This document shows, in pieces, positions 31,765 through 39,950 of a DNA stretch of 64,000 bases (positions are counted from its first letter, which is position 1; the number at the start of each line of letters is the position of its first letter). Both the position numbers and the translations under genes were made by a program. The DNA is from Chersky-267 sp963744115. GTDB lineage: Bacteria; Chloroflexota; Limnocylindria; Limnocylindrales; CSP1-4. Below the pieces are notes generated by a model. The model was not told the origin of the DNA. It saw nothing but the letters and a program-made list of their open reading frames with translations, and did no database searches. Location of the stretch: assembly GCA_963744115.1 (NCBI GenBank), contig CAVUSI010000003.1:1178001-1242000 (forward strand), written 5' to 3'.

Positions 31765-33378
31765 CTAGCCGCCGCAGGTGCTCGGATCGAGTGGCTCGAC
31801 ACGGTAGATCGGGCGGGTCGTCGAGGCCGACGGGCCGCCGGCGCCGACGGGGACCGTCCCGACGGGGGTGAGCGCGTAGTCCTGCCGGGTCGGGACGAGA
31901 TCGCGCTCGGACAGCCGGAGGATGTAGACCGGACGCTCGCAGATGAGCGACGCGATCCGGGCCTCGCGGGTCCCCCAACCGTCGTAGACGATGTTGGTAT
32001 CGTCCACGACCAGGACGTCCGGACGGCGACCTTCCACGAACAGCGCGTGCCACAGCGGCGTCGAGGTGTCCCAGTACGACAGGATCGCGGCGTCCTTGGG
32101 CAGGAGATCGAGGGTCGCCGAGACGTAGTCGTCGCCGCTCCGGTCCGTGCTCCGGTCGTTATCGGCCCAGTTCAGTCCGGCCAGGATGACCGCCAGCCCG
32201 AGCGCGACGAGCGCGACGCTCGTCCCCGCGACCCGGCGCCGCTCGGCCGCGTCCGCGGTGCCGGCCGTGGCCTCTGACCCGGAGGCACCGTCGTCCGTCG
32301 CCTGCACCCTGTCGCGCTCGCCGAGGCGCGCGACGAGTCGGGCGATCCACTCCAACGCCGCCGCCGTGCCGATCCCCAGGATCAGCCACGGGACGAGGAG
32401 GTAGTGCTCGAGGCGGAGGTAGTTCGCCCAGACATAGGCGCCGCTCAGCAGGATCGCGGCGCAGGTCAGGCCGAAGGCCGTCCGCCGGACGATGAGCACC
32501 CCGATCCCGACCAGCCCGAGCAGCGGCAGGACGGCCGTCGCCCGGTCGATCGCGAGGTCGCGCAGGTCGCCGAGCGACGCGATGAAGACGCCCGGCCCCT
32601 TGCTGGACAGGAAGTCGAACTGGGTCCGGAACTGTTCGCCGCTGACCAGCCACCAGACGCCCTCGAGCGTGGTCGGATGGCTGTACGGCAGGACCGGCGA
32701 TCGCGCGGCCGCGAGCGGGATGTAGGCATAGACCGACACGCCGACGAGGCCGGCGATCAGGGCCGGAAGCACGATCCAGGGCCGGGCGAGCAGCTCGCGA
32801 CGCCCGACCCAGACGACGTAGACGACGATGAACGGACCGACGAACAGGGTCAGCAGGTGGTTCCCGACGGCGAGCCCGAGCAGAAGACCGCCCAGGGCGA
32901 GGTCGACGGCGGAAAGGCGCGCCGCCCAGACCAGGGCCCGATGGATGAGGAGTGCGCAGAGGAGCAGGTGGAGGGGGTTGACCTCCGCCACCGTCGCCGC
33001 GGCCCAGACGGTCCCGACGGCACCGGTGCCGACGGCGGCGGCGATCGCCAGGGCGGGCCGGACGTCGAGGCGGATCGCGATCGCGGTCAGGGTCGCGAGC
33101 GCGGCGGACACGAGCACGGCGGACAGCAGATCGGCTCGGAACGCGACCGACCCGAGTGGCACGAGCTCCGCCAGCCAGGCCAGCAGGATGTACGTCGGAT
33201 AGCCCGTCGGGTGGGCCACACCGAGCACATGGGGGACCGTCTGCATCTCGCCCCAGTCGCCGAACGCCTGGCCCGGCAGCAGCGTCCGCGCGTACACGAC
33301 CAGCGCGACGGCGCCGGTGATCGCCGGAGCGAGTCGAGTCAGGCTCGGGGCGGCCGGCCGAGCGATGGTGCTGGACAC
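31765..33378 (-). CDS. DUF2723 family integral membrane glycosyltransferase-like protein
   Basis: 537 residues from a GTG. About 11-12 membrane helices. The DUF2723 N-terminal signature is clear: LLPGQAFGDWGEMQTVPHVL and GVAHPTGYPTYILLAW near 35-65; its acidic residues in the first loop are typical of the GT-C superfamily. A short Ala/Thr-rich cytosolic stretch and a C-terminal soluble domain (VVDDTNIVYDGWG) follow. Related proteins are predicted protein or lipid glycosyltransferases. The GTG is chosen for its TACCAT element 6 bases upstream. The -10 overlaps that of the divergent LiaF-like gene. Confidence 0.85.
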   Translation of the reverse strand: MSSTIARPAAPSLTRLAPAITGAVALVVYARTLLPGQAFGDWGEMQTVPHVLGVAHPTGYPTYILLAWLAELVPLGSVAFRADLLSAVLVSAALATLTAIAIRLDVRPALAIAAAVGTGAVGTVWAAATVAEVNPLHLLLCALLIHRALVWAARLSAVDLALGGLLLGLAVGNHLLTLFVGPFIVVYVVWVGRRELLARPWIVLPALIAGLVGVSVYAYIPLAAARSPVLPYSHPTTLEGVWWLVSGEQFRTQFDFLSSKGPGVFIASLGDLRDLAIDRATAVLPLLGLVGIGVLIVRRTAFGLTCAAILLSGAYVWANYLRLEHYLLVPWLILGIGTAAALEWIARLVARLGERDRVQATDDGASGSEATAGTADAAERRRVAGTSVALVALGLAVILAGLNWADNDRSTDRSGDDYVSATLDLLPKDAAILSYWDTSTPLWHALFVEGRRPDVLVVDDTNIVYDGWGTREARIASLICERPVYILRLSERDLVPTRQDYALTPVGTVPVGAGGPSASTTRPIYRVEPLDPSTCGG

Positions 33379-33384
33379 CGACGC

Positions 33385-33394
33385 ATGGTAGCCT
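33385..33394. promoter_or_regulatory. Overlapping divergent -10 elements
   Basis: TACCAT on the minus strand (33385-33390) and TAGCCT on the plus strand (33389-33394) share two bases. Spacings are 6 and 7 bases to GTG 33378 and ATG 33402. The two polymerases cannot bind at once, so the genes should be expressed alternately. Confidence 0.55.
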
Positions 33395-33401
33395 CGCAAC
33401 C

Positions 33402-33905
33402 ATGAAGCGCCTCGCGGGCCTGCTCGGCGTGCTCGCCGTGACGGGACTGGCCGTTCCACCGACCCTGGCGTTCCTCGAGAAGTCGCGGCGCGATCGCGAC
33501 GGGGTGCTGCCGTTCGACGAGGACGCGAACGAGGTGGACCACGCGGTCATCTTCGGCGAGCTGGCAGCGCGAAGCCAGGCGACCGCGTTCCGCGGCGGTG
33601 AGCTCCTCGTCTGGTACGGGGGCGGGGTGCTCGACCTGCGGGGCGCGACGCTGGATCCGGCGGGTGCGACCCTGCGCGTCCGGGCGATCTTCGGCGGCGT
33701 CGAGATCCTCGTCCCCGAGTCCTGGCCGGTGGTGGTCCACGCGAGCTCGGCGCTCGGGGCGACGGAGGACTCGACCGATCCCTCGACCGCCGATCCGTCG
33801 GCGCCGACGCTCGTCCTCGAGACCCGGTCCGTCTTCGGCGCGGTCACCATCGACAGCCGGCCCGACGAGCCCGGGTCGATCTTCGTCGGCGCTTCCCCGG
33901 TCTGA
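33402..33905 (+). CDS. LiaF-like (DUF1707/DUF2154 type) exported protein
   Basis: 167 residues. A membrane segment covers 5-25 (LLGVLAVTGLAVPPTLAF). The rest is a beta-rich domain with the LiaF C-terminal repeat pattern: HAVIFGELAARS, LLVWYGGGVLDLRG, RAIFGGVEILVPESW and RSVFGAVTIDS. In Firmicutes LiaF regulates a cell-envelope stress response; this protein has only one membrane helix, so the role may differ. It shares a divergent promoter with the DUF2723 gene. Confidence 0.75.
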   Translation: MKRLAGLLGVLAVTGLAVPPTLAFLEKSRRDRDGVLPFDEDANEVDHAVIFGELAARSQATAFRGGELLVWYGGGVLDLRGATLDPAGATLRVRAIFGGVEILVPESWPVVVHASSALGATEDSTDPSTADPSAPTLVLETRSVFGAVTIDSRPDEPGSIFVGASPV

Positions 33906-33994
33906 CGTCCTGCCCTCCACCCGGTGCGTGGACGCGCCGGCGGCATGGGACTCTGGTACGTGGCATCTCGGCACCGGATAGCCCGGACGGCGCC

Positions 33995-34143
33995 TTGACA
34001 CCCCCAGGACCCCCGGCCACGATGGCCTGACCGATGGGCCCATCGCGGGCTGTTCGGTCGGGTCTTGAACACCCGGGGGTCGCACCGCCCCCACAGCCTC
34101 CCGTTGGGAGGACTTCGGGCGGAAAGGAGGTGCAGAGAGCGTC
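33995..34143 (+). promoter_or_regulatory. Promoter and structured leader of the Flp pilin gene
   Basis: TTGACA (33995-34000) and CACGAT (34018-34023) are 17 bases apart. The leader of about 110 bases can form a long hairpin (GACCCCCGG near 34008 with CCGGGGGTC near 34072) around a GATGGGCCCATC palindrome. AAAGGAGGTG lies 11 bases before the ATG. The structure suggests control of translation or mRNA stability. It matches no riboswitch class I know. Confidence 0.5.
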
Positions 34144-34326
34144 ATGCACGCGGTCCGTGAGCGAGTCATCAGGGGGTGGCTTCGTGGGCGGCCGACAGAG
34201 CAGGGTCAGGGCCTTGTCGAATACGGACTTATCCTCGTTCTCATCGCGATCGTCGCGATCCTCTCCCTGATCTTCCTCGGCGGCACACTCTCCTCGATGC
34301 TCAGTAATGTCGGAAGCTCAGTCTGA
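34144..34326 (+). CDS. Flp/Fap-type pilin prepilin
   Basis: 60 residues. The prepilin processing region is EQGQGLVEYGLILVLIAIVA, where the Gly before Gln-Gly-Leu-Val-Glu and the EY pair at +5/+6 match Flp pilins. A single membrane helix follows, then a short Ser/Gly tail. Flp pilins are cut by a TadV-type peptidase and assembled by Tad proteins. No tad gene lies in the window, so this is a detached pilin locus. A stable hairpin follows the stop. Confidence 0.9.
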   Translation: MHAVRERVIRGWLRGRPTEQGQGLVEYGLILVLIAIVAILSLIFLGGTLSSMLSNVGSSV

Positions 34327-34352
34327 GAACGCCGCATAGCGGCAGCCACACA

Positions 34353-34394
34353 GACGCCCTCGTCGGGACCTTCGGGTCCATCGGCGGGGGCGTC
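34353..34394 (+). terminator. Hairpin with UUCG loop after the pilin gene
   Basis: GACGCCC pairs with GGGCGTC, and the inner stem GGACC TTCG GGTCC carries a very stable tetraloop. No U-tract is seen. It could be a terminator or an mRNA-stabilising end for a highly expressed small gene. Confidence 0.5.
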
Positions 34395-34579
34395 GGCGAT
34401 TCCTGAGGCGGACGCACCGAGCGTGAGCGGTCTGGTACCCCCGGATGGGACCAACGTACGGCTAGGCGGTCGGGTGGCCTCACCCCTACGCTCCCCTCAG
34501 CAGTCGGCAAGAGTCCACCCGTCAACTCCGGACGGGCACGGAGCCGGCTGGAAGACGCACAGACGAGGCTGATCGACCA

Positions 34580-34774
34580 ATGGCATCCATGGCCATCAAT
34601 GAACTCGGTCCGATGCTCACTGCGAGCGAGGTCGCCGACATGCTTCACCTTCACGTCAACACCGTGAAGCGGCTCGGCGACCGTGGCGAGCTCCCGTTCT
34701 ACCGCGTCTGCAAGCGAGGTGATCGGCGCTTCCGCTACGAAGACGTCATGAACTTCCTGGCTCGCAACCGCTAG
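34580..34774 (+). CDS. Excisionase/MerR-type helix-turn-helix protein (BldC-like)
   Basis: 64 residues; a second Met at codon 4 may be the start. The helix-turn-helix is MLTASEVADMLHLHVNTVKRLGDRGELP with a wing ending in RRFRYEDVMNFLA. BldC-like small regulators act in development and are global repressors in actinobacteria; excisionases share the fold. No integrase is adjacent. A leader of nearly 250 bases separates it from the pilin gene, with TACGCT near 34489 as a possible -10. Confidence 0.85.
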   Translation: MASMAINELGPMLTASEVADMLHLHVNTVKRLGDRGELPFYRVCKRGDRRFRYEDVMNFLARNR

Positions 34775-34830
34775 ATCGGACCTCGGCGTCCGCGGGACGT
34801 AGGACGCCGCTCCAGCCTCCGCGTCTTCCA

Positions 34831-34858
34831 AGAGCGCCCGTAGGCCGACGGGCGCTCT
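34831..34858. terminator. Strong terminator between the HTH gene and the aminotransferase gene
   Basis: AGAGCGCCCGT pairs perfectly over 11 bases with ACGGGCGCTCT around a 6-base loop, and TCGTC follows. It lies between convergent genes and can serve both. Confidence 0.8.
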
Positions 34859-34902
34859 TCGTCGTCCTGGATCCGATCGACGCGGTCGGTCGCGCCGACG
34901 TC

Positions 34903-36183
34903 TCAGACCTTGCCGAGCGCCCCCCAGAAGATCGCCAGCGCCTCGTCGATCTCGGCGGCCGACACATCGATCGGTGGGATCCAGCGGATCACCTGGTGGG
35001 CGCGACCGCACGACAGGACCAGCAGGCCGTCGTCGGCGCACTGGGCGACGAGCGCGTCGGCCGTCGCCCCGTCGGGCTCGCCGCTCGCCGGATCCCTGAC
35101 GAATTCGACCCCGACCATCAGCCCGGGCCCGCGGACGTCCCCGATCCGGCCGTCCTCCGCCTGGAACCGCCGCAGACCGGCGCTCAGCTGCTCGCCGCGG
35201 GCGGCGGCGTTGGCGATCAGGCCTTCGCCCTCGATGGTCTCGAGGACGGCGATCCCGGCCGCACAGGCGACCGGGTTGCCGCCGTACGTCGTCCCGTGGG
35301 CGCTCCGTCCCCAGCGTTCCTGGAGCTCGCGGCGGGTGGCGATGGCGGACAGCGGCAGGCCGTTGGCGATGGCCTTGGCGATGCACACGACGTCGGGGAC
35401 GATCCCGGCGTGCTCGAAGGCCCACATCCTCCCGGTCCGCGCGTAGCCCGACTGGACCTCATCCGTGATGAGGAGGATCCCGTGCTCGTCGCACAGCGCC
35501 CGGAGGCCGACCAGGAACTCGGGCGGCGCGGGGTAGTACCCGCCTTCGCCCTGGACCGGTTCGATCAGGATCGCGGCGACCTGCGTCGGTGAGATGACCG
35601 TCTCGAGAAGCGAGGCGAGGATCGCCAGGCAGGCGCGCGACGCCGCCGGGCCGTCTCCCCCGAAGTCCGGGTAGACGGCGGGGAACGGGGCGAAGTAGAC
35701 GCTGGGCAGGAGTGGCTCGTAGCCGGTCCGGTAGTTGAGGTTGGACGTCGTGACGCTCGCCGCACCGAACGTCCGCCCGTGGAAGCCGCCGCGGAAGGCG
35801 ACGATCCCCGGGCGGCCGGTGACCCGCCGGGCCAGCTTGAGCGCGGCCTCGATCGCCTCGGACCCGGAGTTCAGGAACATGACCGTGTCGATCGGCGCGG
35901 GCAGCGTGTCGGCGACCATGCCGGCCAGCCGGGCCACCGGCTCGGCGAAGCCCATCGCGCCGGTCGGCCCGATCAGCCGGTCGACCTGAGCGTGGATCGC
36001 CGCGGTCACGGCCGGGTGGCGATGACCGAGGGCGGTGACCGCGATCCCGTTCGCGAAGTCGAGGTAGGCCGCCCCCGAGGTGTCGTACAGGCGGTGGCCC
36101 TCTCCGTGGCTCCAGCTGCGCTCGAAGTAGCGACCGAGCACCGGCGACAGGTGCGGCGAGTCATGGGAGAGGGCGGCGGCCAT
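34903..36183 (-). CDS. gabT: Class III aminotransferase (4-aminobutyrate type)
   Basis: 426 residues with the standard PLP fold: a GIAVTALGHRHPAV strand, MFLNSGSEAIEAALKLAR, FRGGFHGRTFGA, then TDEVQSGYARTGRMWAFEH with the PLP Asp, and IAKAIANGLPLSA with the probable Schiff-base Lys near 280. These match GABA or related omega-aminotransferases; ornithine or acetylornithine activity cannot be excluded from the motifs. Start ATG is preceded by GAAGGA. It is divergent from the acyl-CoA dehydrogenase, which could act on a downstream acyl-CoA. Confidence 0.85.
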   Translation of the reverse strand: MAAALSHDSPHLSPVLGRYFERSWSHGEGHRLYDTSGAAYLDFANGIAVTALGHRHPAVTAAIHAQVDRLIGPTGAMGFAEPVARLAGMVADTLPAPIDTVMFLNSGSEAIEAALKLARRVTGRPGIVAFRGGFHGRTFGAASVTTSNLNYRTGYEPLLPSVYFAPFPAVYPDFGGDGPAASRACLAILASLLETVISPTQVAAILIEPVQGEGGYYPAPPEFLVGLRALCDEHGILLITDEVQSGYARTGRMWAFEHAGIVPDVVCIAKAIANGLPLSAIATRRELQERWGRSAHGTTYGGNPVACAAGIAVLETIEGEGLIANAAARGEQLSAGLRRFQAEDGRIGDVRGPGLMVGVEFVRDPASGEPDGATADALVAQCADDGLLVLSCGRAHQVIRWIPPIDVSAAEIDEALAIFWGALGKV

Positions 36184-36267
36184 GGTCGGGGTCCTTCAGC
36201 GGGACGGCGCGGCGGCGCACGCGCCGGAGAGTCGGGTGAGACCCGAGTATAGGCCGGGGCCGGGTGG

Positions 36268-36273
36268 CAGAAT
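36268..36273 (+). promoter_or_regulatory. Leaderless -10 element of the acyl-CoA dehydrogenase at 36280
   Basis: CAGAAT with 6 bases to the GTG at 36280. Confidence 0.4.
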
Positions 36274-36279
36274 GGCGTC

Positions 36280-37500
36280 GTGATCGACTTCTCCCTGACC
36301 GACGAGCAGCGGCTCGTCCAGCAGGCCGCCCGGGCGTTCGCCGAGGCCGAGATCCTGCCGCACATCCGCGAGTGGGACGAGAAGGGCGAGGTCCATCGCG
36401 AGGTCTTCGGCCGGATGGGCGAGCTCGGCTTCCTCGGCGCGCCGATCCCGGAGGCCTACGGCGGCGGCGGGATGGACTACATCAGCTTCGCCCTGTTGTG
36501 CGAGGAGCTCGAGCGAGCCGACACCGCCTTCCGCGTGGTCCAGAGCGTCCACGTCGGGTTGAACTCGCTGACCCTGCTCCAGTGGGGGACCGAGGACCAG
36601 CGCCAGCGCTACCTCGTCCCGCAGGCCCGCGGCGAGAAGCTGGCGACCTTCGGGCTGACCGAGCCGGGGGTCGGCACCGATGCGGGGTCCCTCCAGACGA
36701 CGGCCCGGCGGGATGGTGACATCTACCGCCTCAACGGCCAGAAGATCTGGATCAGCCTGGCCGACCTGGCCGACCATTTCCTCGTGTTCGCCACCGTGGA
36801 CAAGGCCAGGAAGCATCGCGGCGTGACGGCGTTCATCCTCGAGCGCGGGTTCAAGGGCCTCAGCACGGGCACGCTCCACGGCAAGCTCGGGATCCGGGCC
36901 GGCAACACCGGCCTGATCAACCTCGACGATTGCGAGGTCCCCGTCGAGAACCGCGTCGGCGAGGAGGGCGAGGGCTTCCTCATCGCGATGAGCGCCATCG
37001 ACCAGGGCCGCTACACCGTGGCCGCCGGGGCGGTGGGATTGGCCCAGGCCTGCCTCGACGCGAGCGTCCGGTATGCCCACGAGCGACAGACGTTCGGCGA
37101 GGAGATCGGCCGTCACCAGCTGGTCAAGCAGATGATCGCCACGATGGCGCGGGGCACCGAGATCGGGCGGCTGCTCGTCTGGCGGGCGGGCTGGCTCAAG
37201 AACCAGGGGCTGCGCAACACGCGGGAGACCAGCCTGGCCAAGTGGCATGCGACGGACCACTCGGTCCAGGCCGCGCTCGATGCGATCCAGATCCACGGTG
37301 CCAACGGCTATAGCAACGAGTTCCCCGTCGAGCGCTACCTTCGGAACTCGAAGGCGGCGGTCATCTACGAGGGCACCAGCCAGCTCCACACGCTGATCCA
37401 GGCCGACTACGCCCTCGGCTACCGTGAGGATCGGCCGCTTCGCTGCGAGCCGTGGCCCGCGCAGGGCTGGGAACGCGGCGTGCCCCGTGCCACCGGGTGA
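36280..37500 (+). CDS. Acyl-CoA dehydrogenase
   Basis: 406 residues. N-terminal helices, then GLTEPGVGTDA near 130, the NGQKIWISLADL block, RQTFGEEIGRHQLVKQM and IYEGTSQLHT near 367, whose Glu is the usual catalytic base. The C-terminus is about 25 residues longer than a standard member. The substrate is not readable; a glutaryl-CoA-type or branched-chain role would fit the nearby mutase. It is a second, intact paralogue of the frameshifted gene at 2531. A small membrane protein and a GMC oxidoreductase follow. Confidence 0.88.
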   Translation: MIDFSLTDEQRLVQQAARAFAEAEILPHIREWDEKGEVHREVFGRMGELGFLGAPIPEAYGGGGMDYISFALLCEELERADTAFRVVQSVHVGLNSLTLLQWGTEDQRQRYLVPQARGEKLATFGLTEPGVGTDAGSLQTTARRDGDIYRLNGQKIWISLADLADHFLVFATVDKARKHRGVTAFILERGFKGLSTGTLHGKLGIRAGNTGLINLDDCEVPVENRVGEEGEGFLIAMSAIDQGRYTVAAGAVGLAQACLDASVRYAHERQTFGEEIGRHQLVKQMIATMARGTEIGRLLVWRAGWLKNQGLRNTRETSLAKWHATDHSVQAALDAIQIHGANGYSNEFPVERYLRNSKAAVIYEGTSQLHTLIQADYALGYREDRPLRCEPWPAQGWERGVPRATG

Positions 37501-37516
37501 ACCCCCGGGCGACCGG

Positions 37517-37792
37517 ATGACCCCACTCCCGGATCGGGCGGCGACTGGGATCGGCGAGCGGATCCGGCGCCGCTCGGGCCTCGCCGGTCGACCGCCGGGC
37601 ATCGTGTTCGCCATCGTCCTCGTCGGCCTGGGGCTCCTCGGGGCGGACCTGTTCGGGGTCGTCCACATCGTCGGCGGCTCGTTGCGCGGGAACGCCCGAG
37701 CGGCGACGTTCGGGGTCGAGCTCGCCGCCGCGACGACCGTCCTCCTCGGCGCGTTCCTCTGGACCGTCCGGCGGACCGCGAGCGGTCGGTGA
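37517..37792 (+). CDS. Small two-helix membrane protein
   Basis: 91 residues with two membrane segments (IVFAIVLVGLGLLGADLF and ATTVLLGAFLWTV) and an Arg-rich N-terminus. The start is 16 bases after the dehydrogenase stop, and its stop overlaps the oxidoreductase start (GTGA, 37789-37792). The coupling suggests a subunit or anchor of the GMC oxidoreductase, since that enzyme has no membrane helix of its own. No family is recognised. Confidence 0.6.
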   Translation: MTPLPDRAATGIGERIRRRSGLAGRPPGIVFAIVLVGLGLLGADLFGVVHIVGGSLRGNARAATFGVELAAATTVLLGAFLWTVRRTASGR

Positions 37793-39903
37793 CCGCGCCG
37801 ACCGACGCTGAACCGGGCCCGGGAGCCAACGGGGACGCCGACGACCAGGCGTCGACGGTGCCGCCCGGCTGGAGCGCCGCGGAGATCGCGACCCTGGCGC
37901 GTTTGGCCGAGACATTCGTCGCGGGACGCGCCGCGCGTCGCGCGGTGATGGCCGCGGAGGCGCTCAGCCTGGCCCTCGATCCGTCCCAGGTGCGTCAGCT
38001 CCGGCTCGTCCTGCGGCTGCTCGAGTCGCGCCCGGCGAACCTCGCGCTGGCCGGACGACCCGTCAGGTTCGGCGACCTGGACCCGGCCGCGCGCGAGCGC
38101 TATCTCCTCGACTGGGGACGGTCGCGCCTCGGCCTGCGCCGCTCAGCGTTCGCGGCGTACCGCCGGCTGCTGAGCTTCCTGGCGTACGGCGACCCCGGCG
38201 ACGCCGCCGATCCGAACCCGAACCTGGCCACGATCGGCTACAGACCGGACGACCCGGGTCTGACCGTCGAGCCGACGACGATCGTGCCGTTCGCGCTGCC
38301 GCCGAGCGCGGATGGCGATGAAGCCGTCATGCTCGAGGCGGACGTCGTCGTGGTCGGCTCCGGGGCTGGTGGCGGGGTCGTCGCACGTGCCGCGGCCGAG
38401 GCCGGTCGCTCGGTGGTGGTGCTCGAGGCCGGGCCGTTCGTGCCGGAACCGGCGATGCCGCGCTCCGAGCTCGACGCGTTCGACCGGCTCTACCTCGATC
38501 ACGGCCTGACGGCCAGCTGGGACGGATCGGTGTCGATCCTGGCCGGGGCCGGCGTCGGGGGCGGGACGACGATCAACTGGATGACGTCGATCGTCGCACC
38601 GGATCCGGTCCGCCGCGGATGGGTCCGGGCCCACGGGATCGACGGCTTCGACGGGGCCGAAGGCGACGCGGACTACGCCGCGATCGGCGACGAGCTCGGG
38701 ATCACCGAGACCGCGCCCATCCCGCCCAAGGACGCGCTGCTCATCCGGGGCGCCCAGGCCTGCGGTCTCGACGCGGGCCCGACGCGACGGAATGCCGTCG
38801 GCTGCGAGGCGTGCGGCTCCTGCCCGTTCGGCTGCCGTGCCGGGAGGAAGCGATCCGGACTGCGAGCCCACCTCGAGGACGCCTGCCGGGCGGGCGCCCG
38901 GCTCATCCCCGACGTCCGCGTCGACCGCGTGATCGTCGAAGGCGGCCGGGCCGTCGGGGTCGAGGCGACCGTCGGCTGGGAAGCGCCGTCCAGCCGCGCC
39001 GTGGCAGCCGGCGGTCATGCCGTGCCTCGACGCCGGCTCGTCGTCCGTGCCCCGCAGGTCGTCCTCGCCGCGGGGGCCCTGCGGACGCCGGTGGTCCTCG
39101 AGCGGTCCGGGGTCCGTCACCCGGCGGCCGGCCGATACCTGCTGCTCCACCCGGTGTCGGTCCTGGCCGGGATCTTCGCCGAGCCGATCGACATGTGGAG
39201 GGGGCCGGCGCAGGGGGCGAGGTCGCTCGCCTTCGTCGACGGCGTTCGTGGCCGCAATGGGTACGTCATCGAGTCCGCGCCGGGTCACCCCGGGCTGATC
39301 GCCCTCGCCCTCCCCTGGGAAGGTCGCGCCGCGAACGCGGCGCTGATGGCCCGGATCCGCCATGTCGCGCCGCTCATCGCGGTCGGCCGGGACGGCGGGA
39401 CCGGCCGGGTCCGGGCGACGGCGTCGGGTGGGGCGCGGATCGACTACCGGCTGGACCGGGTCGGCGTGACCACGCTGCGCCACGGGCTGATGACGATGGC
39501 CCGGATCGCCCGGGCGGCGGGTGCCCTCGAGATGGTCGCGGCCGGGACGCCCGGGCTGTGGCACCGCCCGCTCGCAGCGGGACCGGGCGACGAGGCGCGG
39601 GCGTTCGCGGCCTTCGAGGCGCGGCTCGCCCGGTTCGACTTCGGCCCGAACCGCGGTGCGGTGTTCAGTGCCCATCAGATGGGGACCGCGCGCTTCGGGT
39701 CCGATCCGAAGCGTCACGCCTGCGATCCGGGTGGACGCGTCCGATCCGGGGCCGGCGGCGGCGCCGGTGGCCGCGACGCCGTCGTGCCCGGTCTGTACGT
39801 CGCGGACACCTCGCTGTTCCCGACGGGCATCGGCGTCAACCCGATGCTGACGGTCATGGCGCTCGCCCGGCGCGTCTCGCGAACGGTCCTCGCCGAGGCC
39901 TGA
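37789..39903 (+). CDS. GMC oxidoreductase with gluconate-dehydrogenase-subunit-3-like N-terminal region
   Basis: 704 residues. Residues 30-150 resemble the subunit 3 of membrane alcohol dehydrogenases. The FAD-binding ADVVVVGSGAGGGVVA lies near 185, then AGAGVGGGTTINW, and the FAD-linked Cys-rich segment GCEACGSCPFGCRAG near 340, as in long-chain alcohol or cholesterol-type oxidases. The C-terminal GTARFGSDP and GLYVADTSLFPTGIGVNP motifs complete the fold. The two parts are normally separate proteins, so this is a fusion. It is translationally coupled to the preceding membrane protein. Confidence 0.9.
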   Translation: MTAPTDAEPGPGANGDADDQASTVPPGWSAAEIATLARLAETFVAGRAARRAVMAAEALSLALDPSQVRQLRLVLRLLESRPANLALAGRPVRFGDLDPAARERYLLDWGRSRLGLRRSAFAAYRRLLSFLAYGDPGDAADPNPNLATIGYRPDDPGLTVEPTTIVPFALPPSADGDEAVMLEADVVVVGSGAGGGVVARAAAEAGRSVVVLEAGPFVPEPAMPRSELDAFDRLYLDHGLTASWDGSVSILAGAGVGGGTTINWMTSIVAPDPVRRGWVRAHGIDGFDGAEGDADYAAIGDELGITETAPIPPKDALLIRGAQACGLDAGPTRRNAVGCEACGSCPFGCRAGRKRSGLRAHLEDACRAGARLIPDVRVDRVIVEGGRAVGVEATVGWEAPSSRAVAAGGHAVPRRRLVVRAPQVVLAAGALRTPVVLERSGVRHPAAGRYLLLHPVSVLAGIFAEPIDMWRGPAQGARSLAFVDGVRGRNGYVIESAPGHPGLIALALPWEGRAANAALMARIRHVAPLIAVGRDGGTGRVRATASGGARIDYRLDRVGVTTLRHGLMTMARIARAAGALEMVAAGTPGLWHRPLAAGPGDEARAFAAFEARLARFDFGPNRGAVFSAHQMGTARFGSDPKRHACDPGGRVRSGAGGGAGGRDAVVPGLYVADTSLFPTGIGVNPMLTVMALARRVSRTVLAEA

Positions 39904-39950
39904 CGACCCGACGGGCCGCCGATCTCGGCGGGCGGCAGGGGCAGGGAGCG

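Noticed and set aside
34580..34774. Excisionase as evidence of an integrated element
   Set aside because: No integrase, attachment repeat or phage gene lies near; a BldC-like regulator explains it better.
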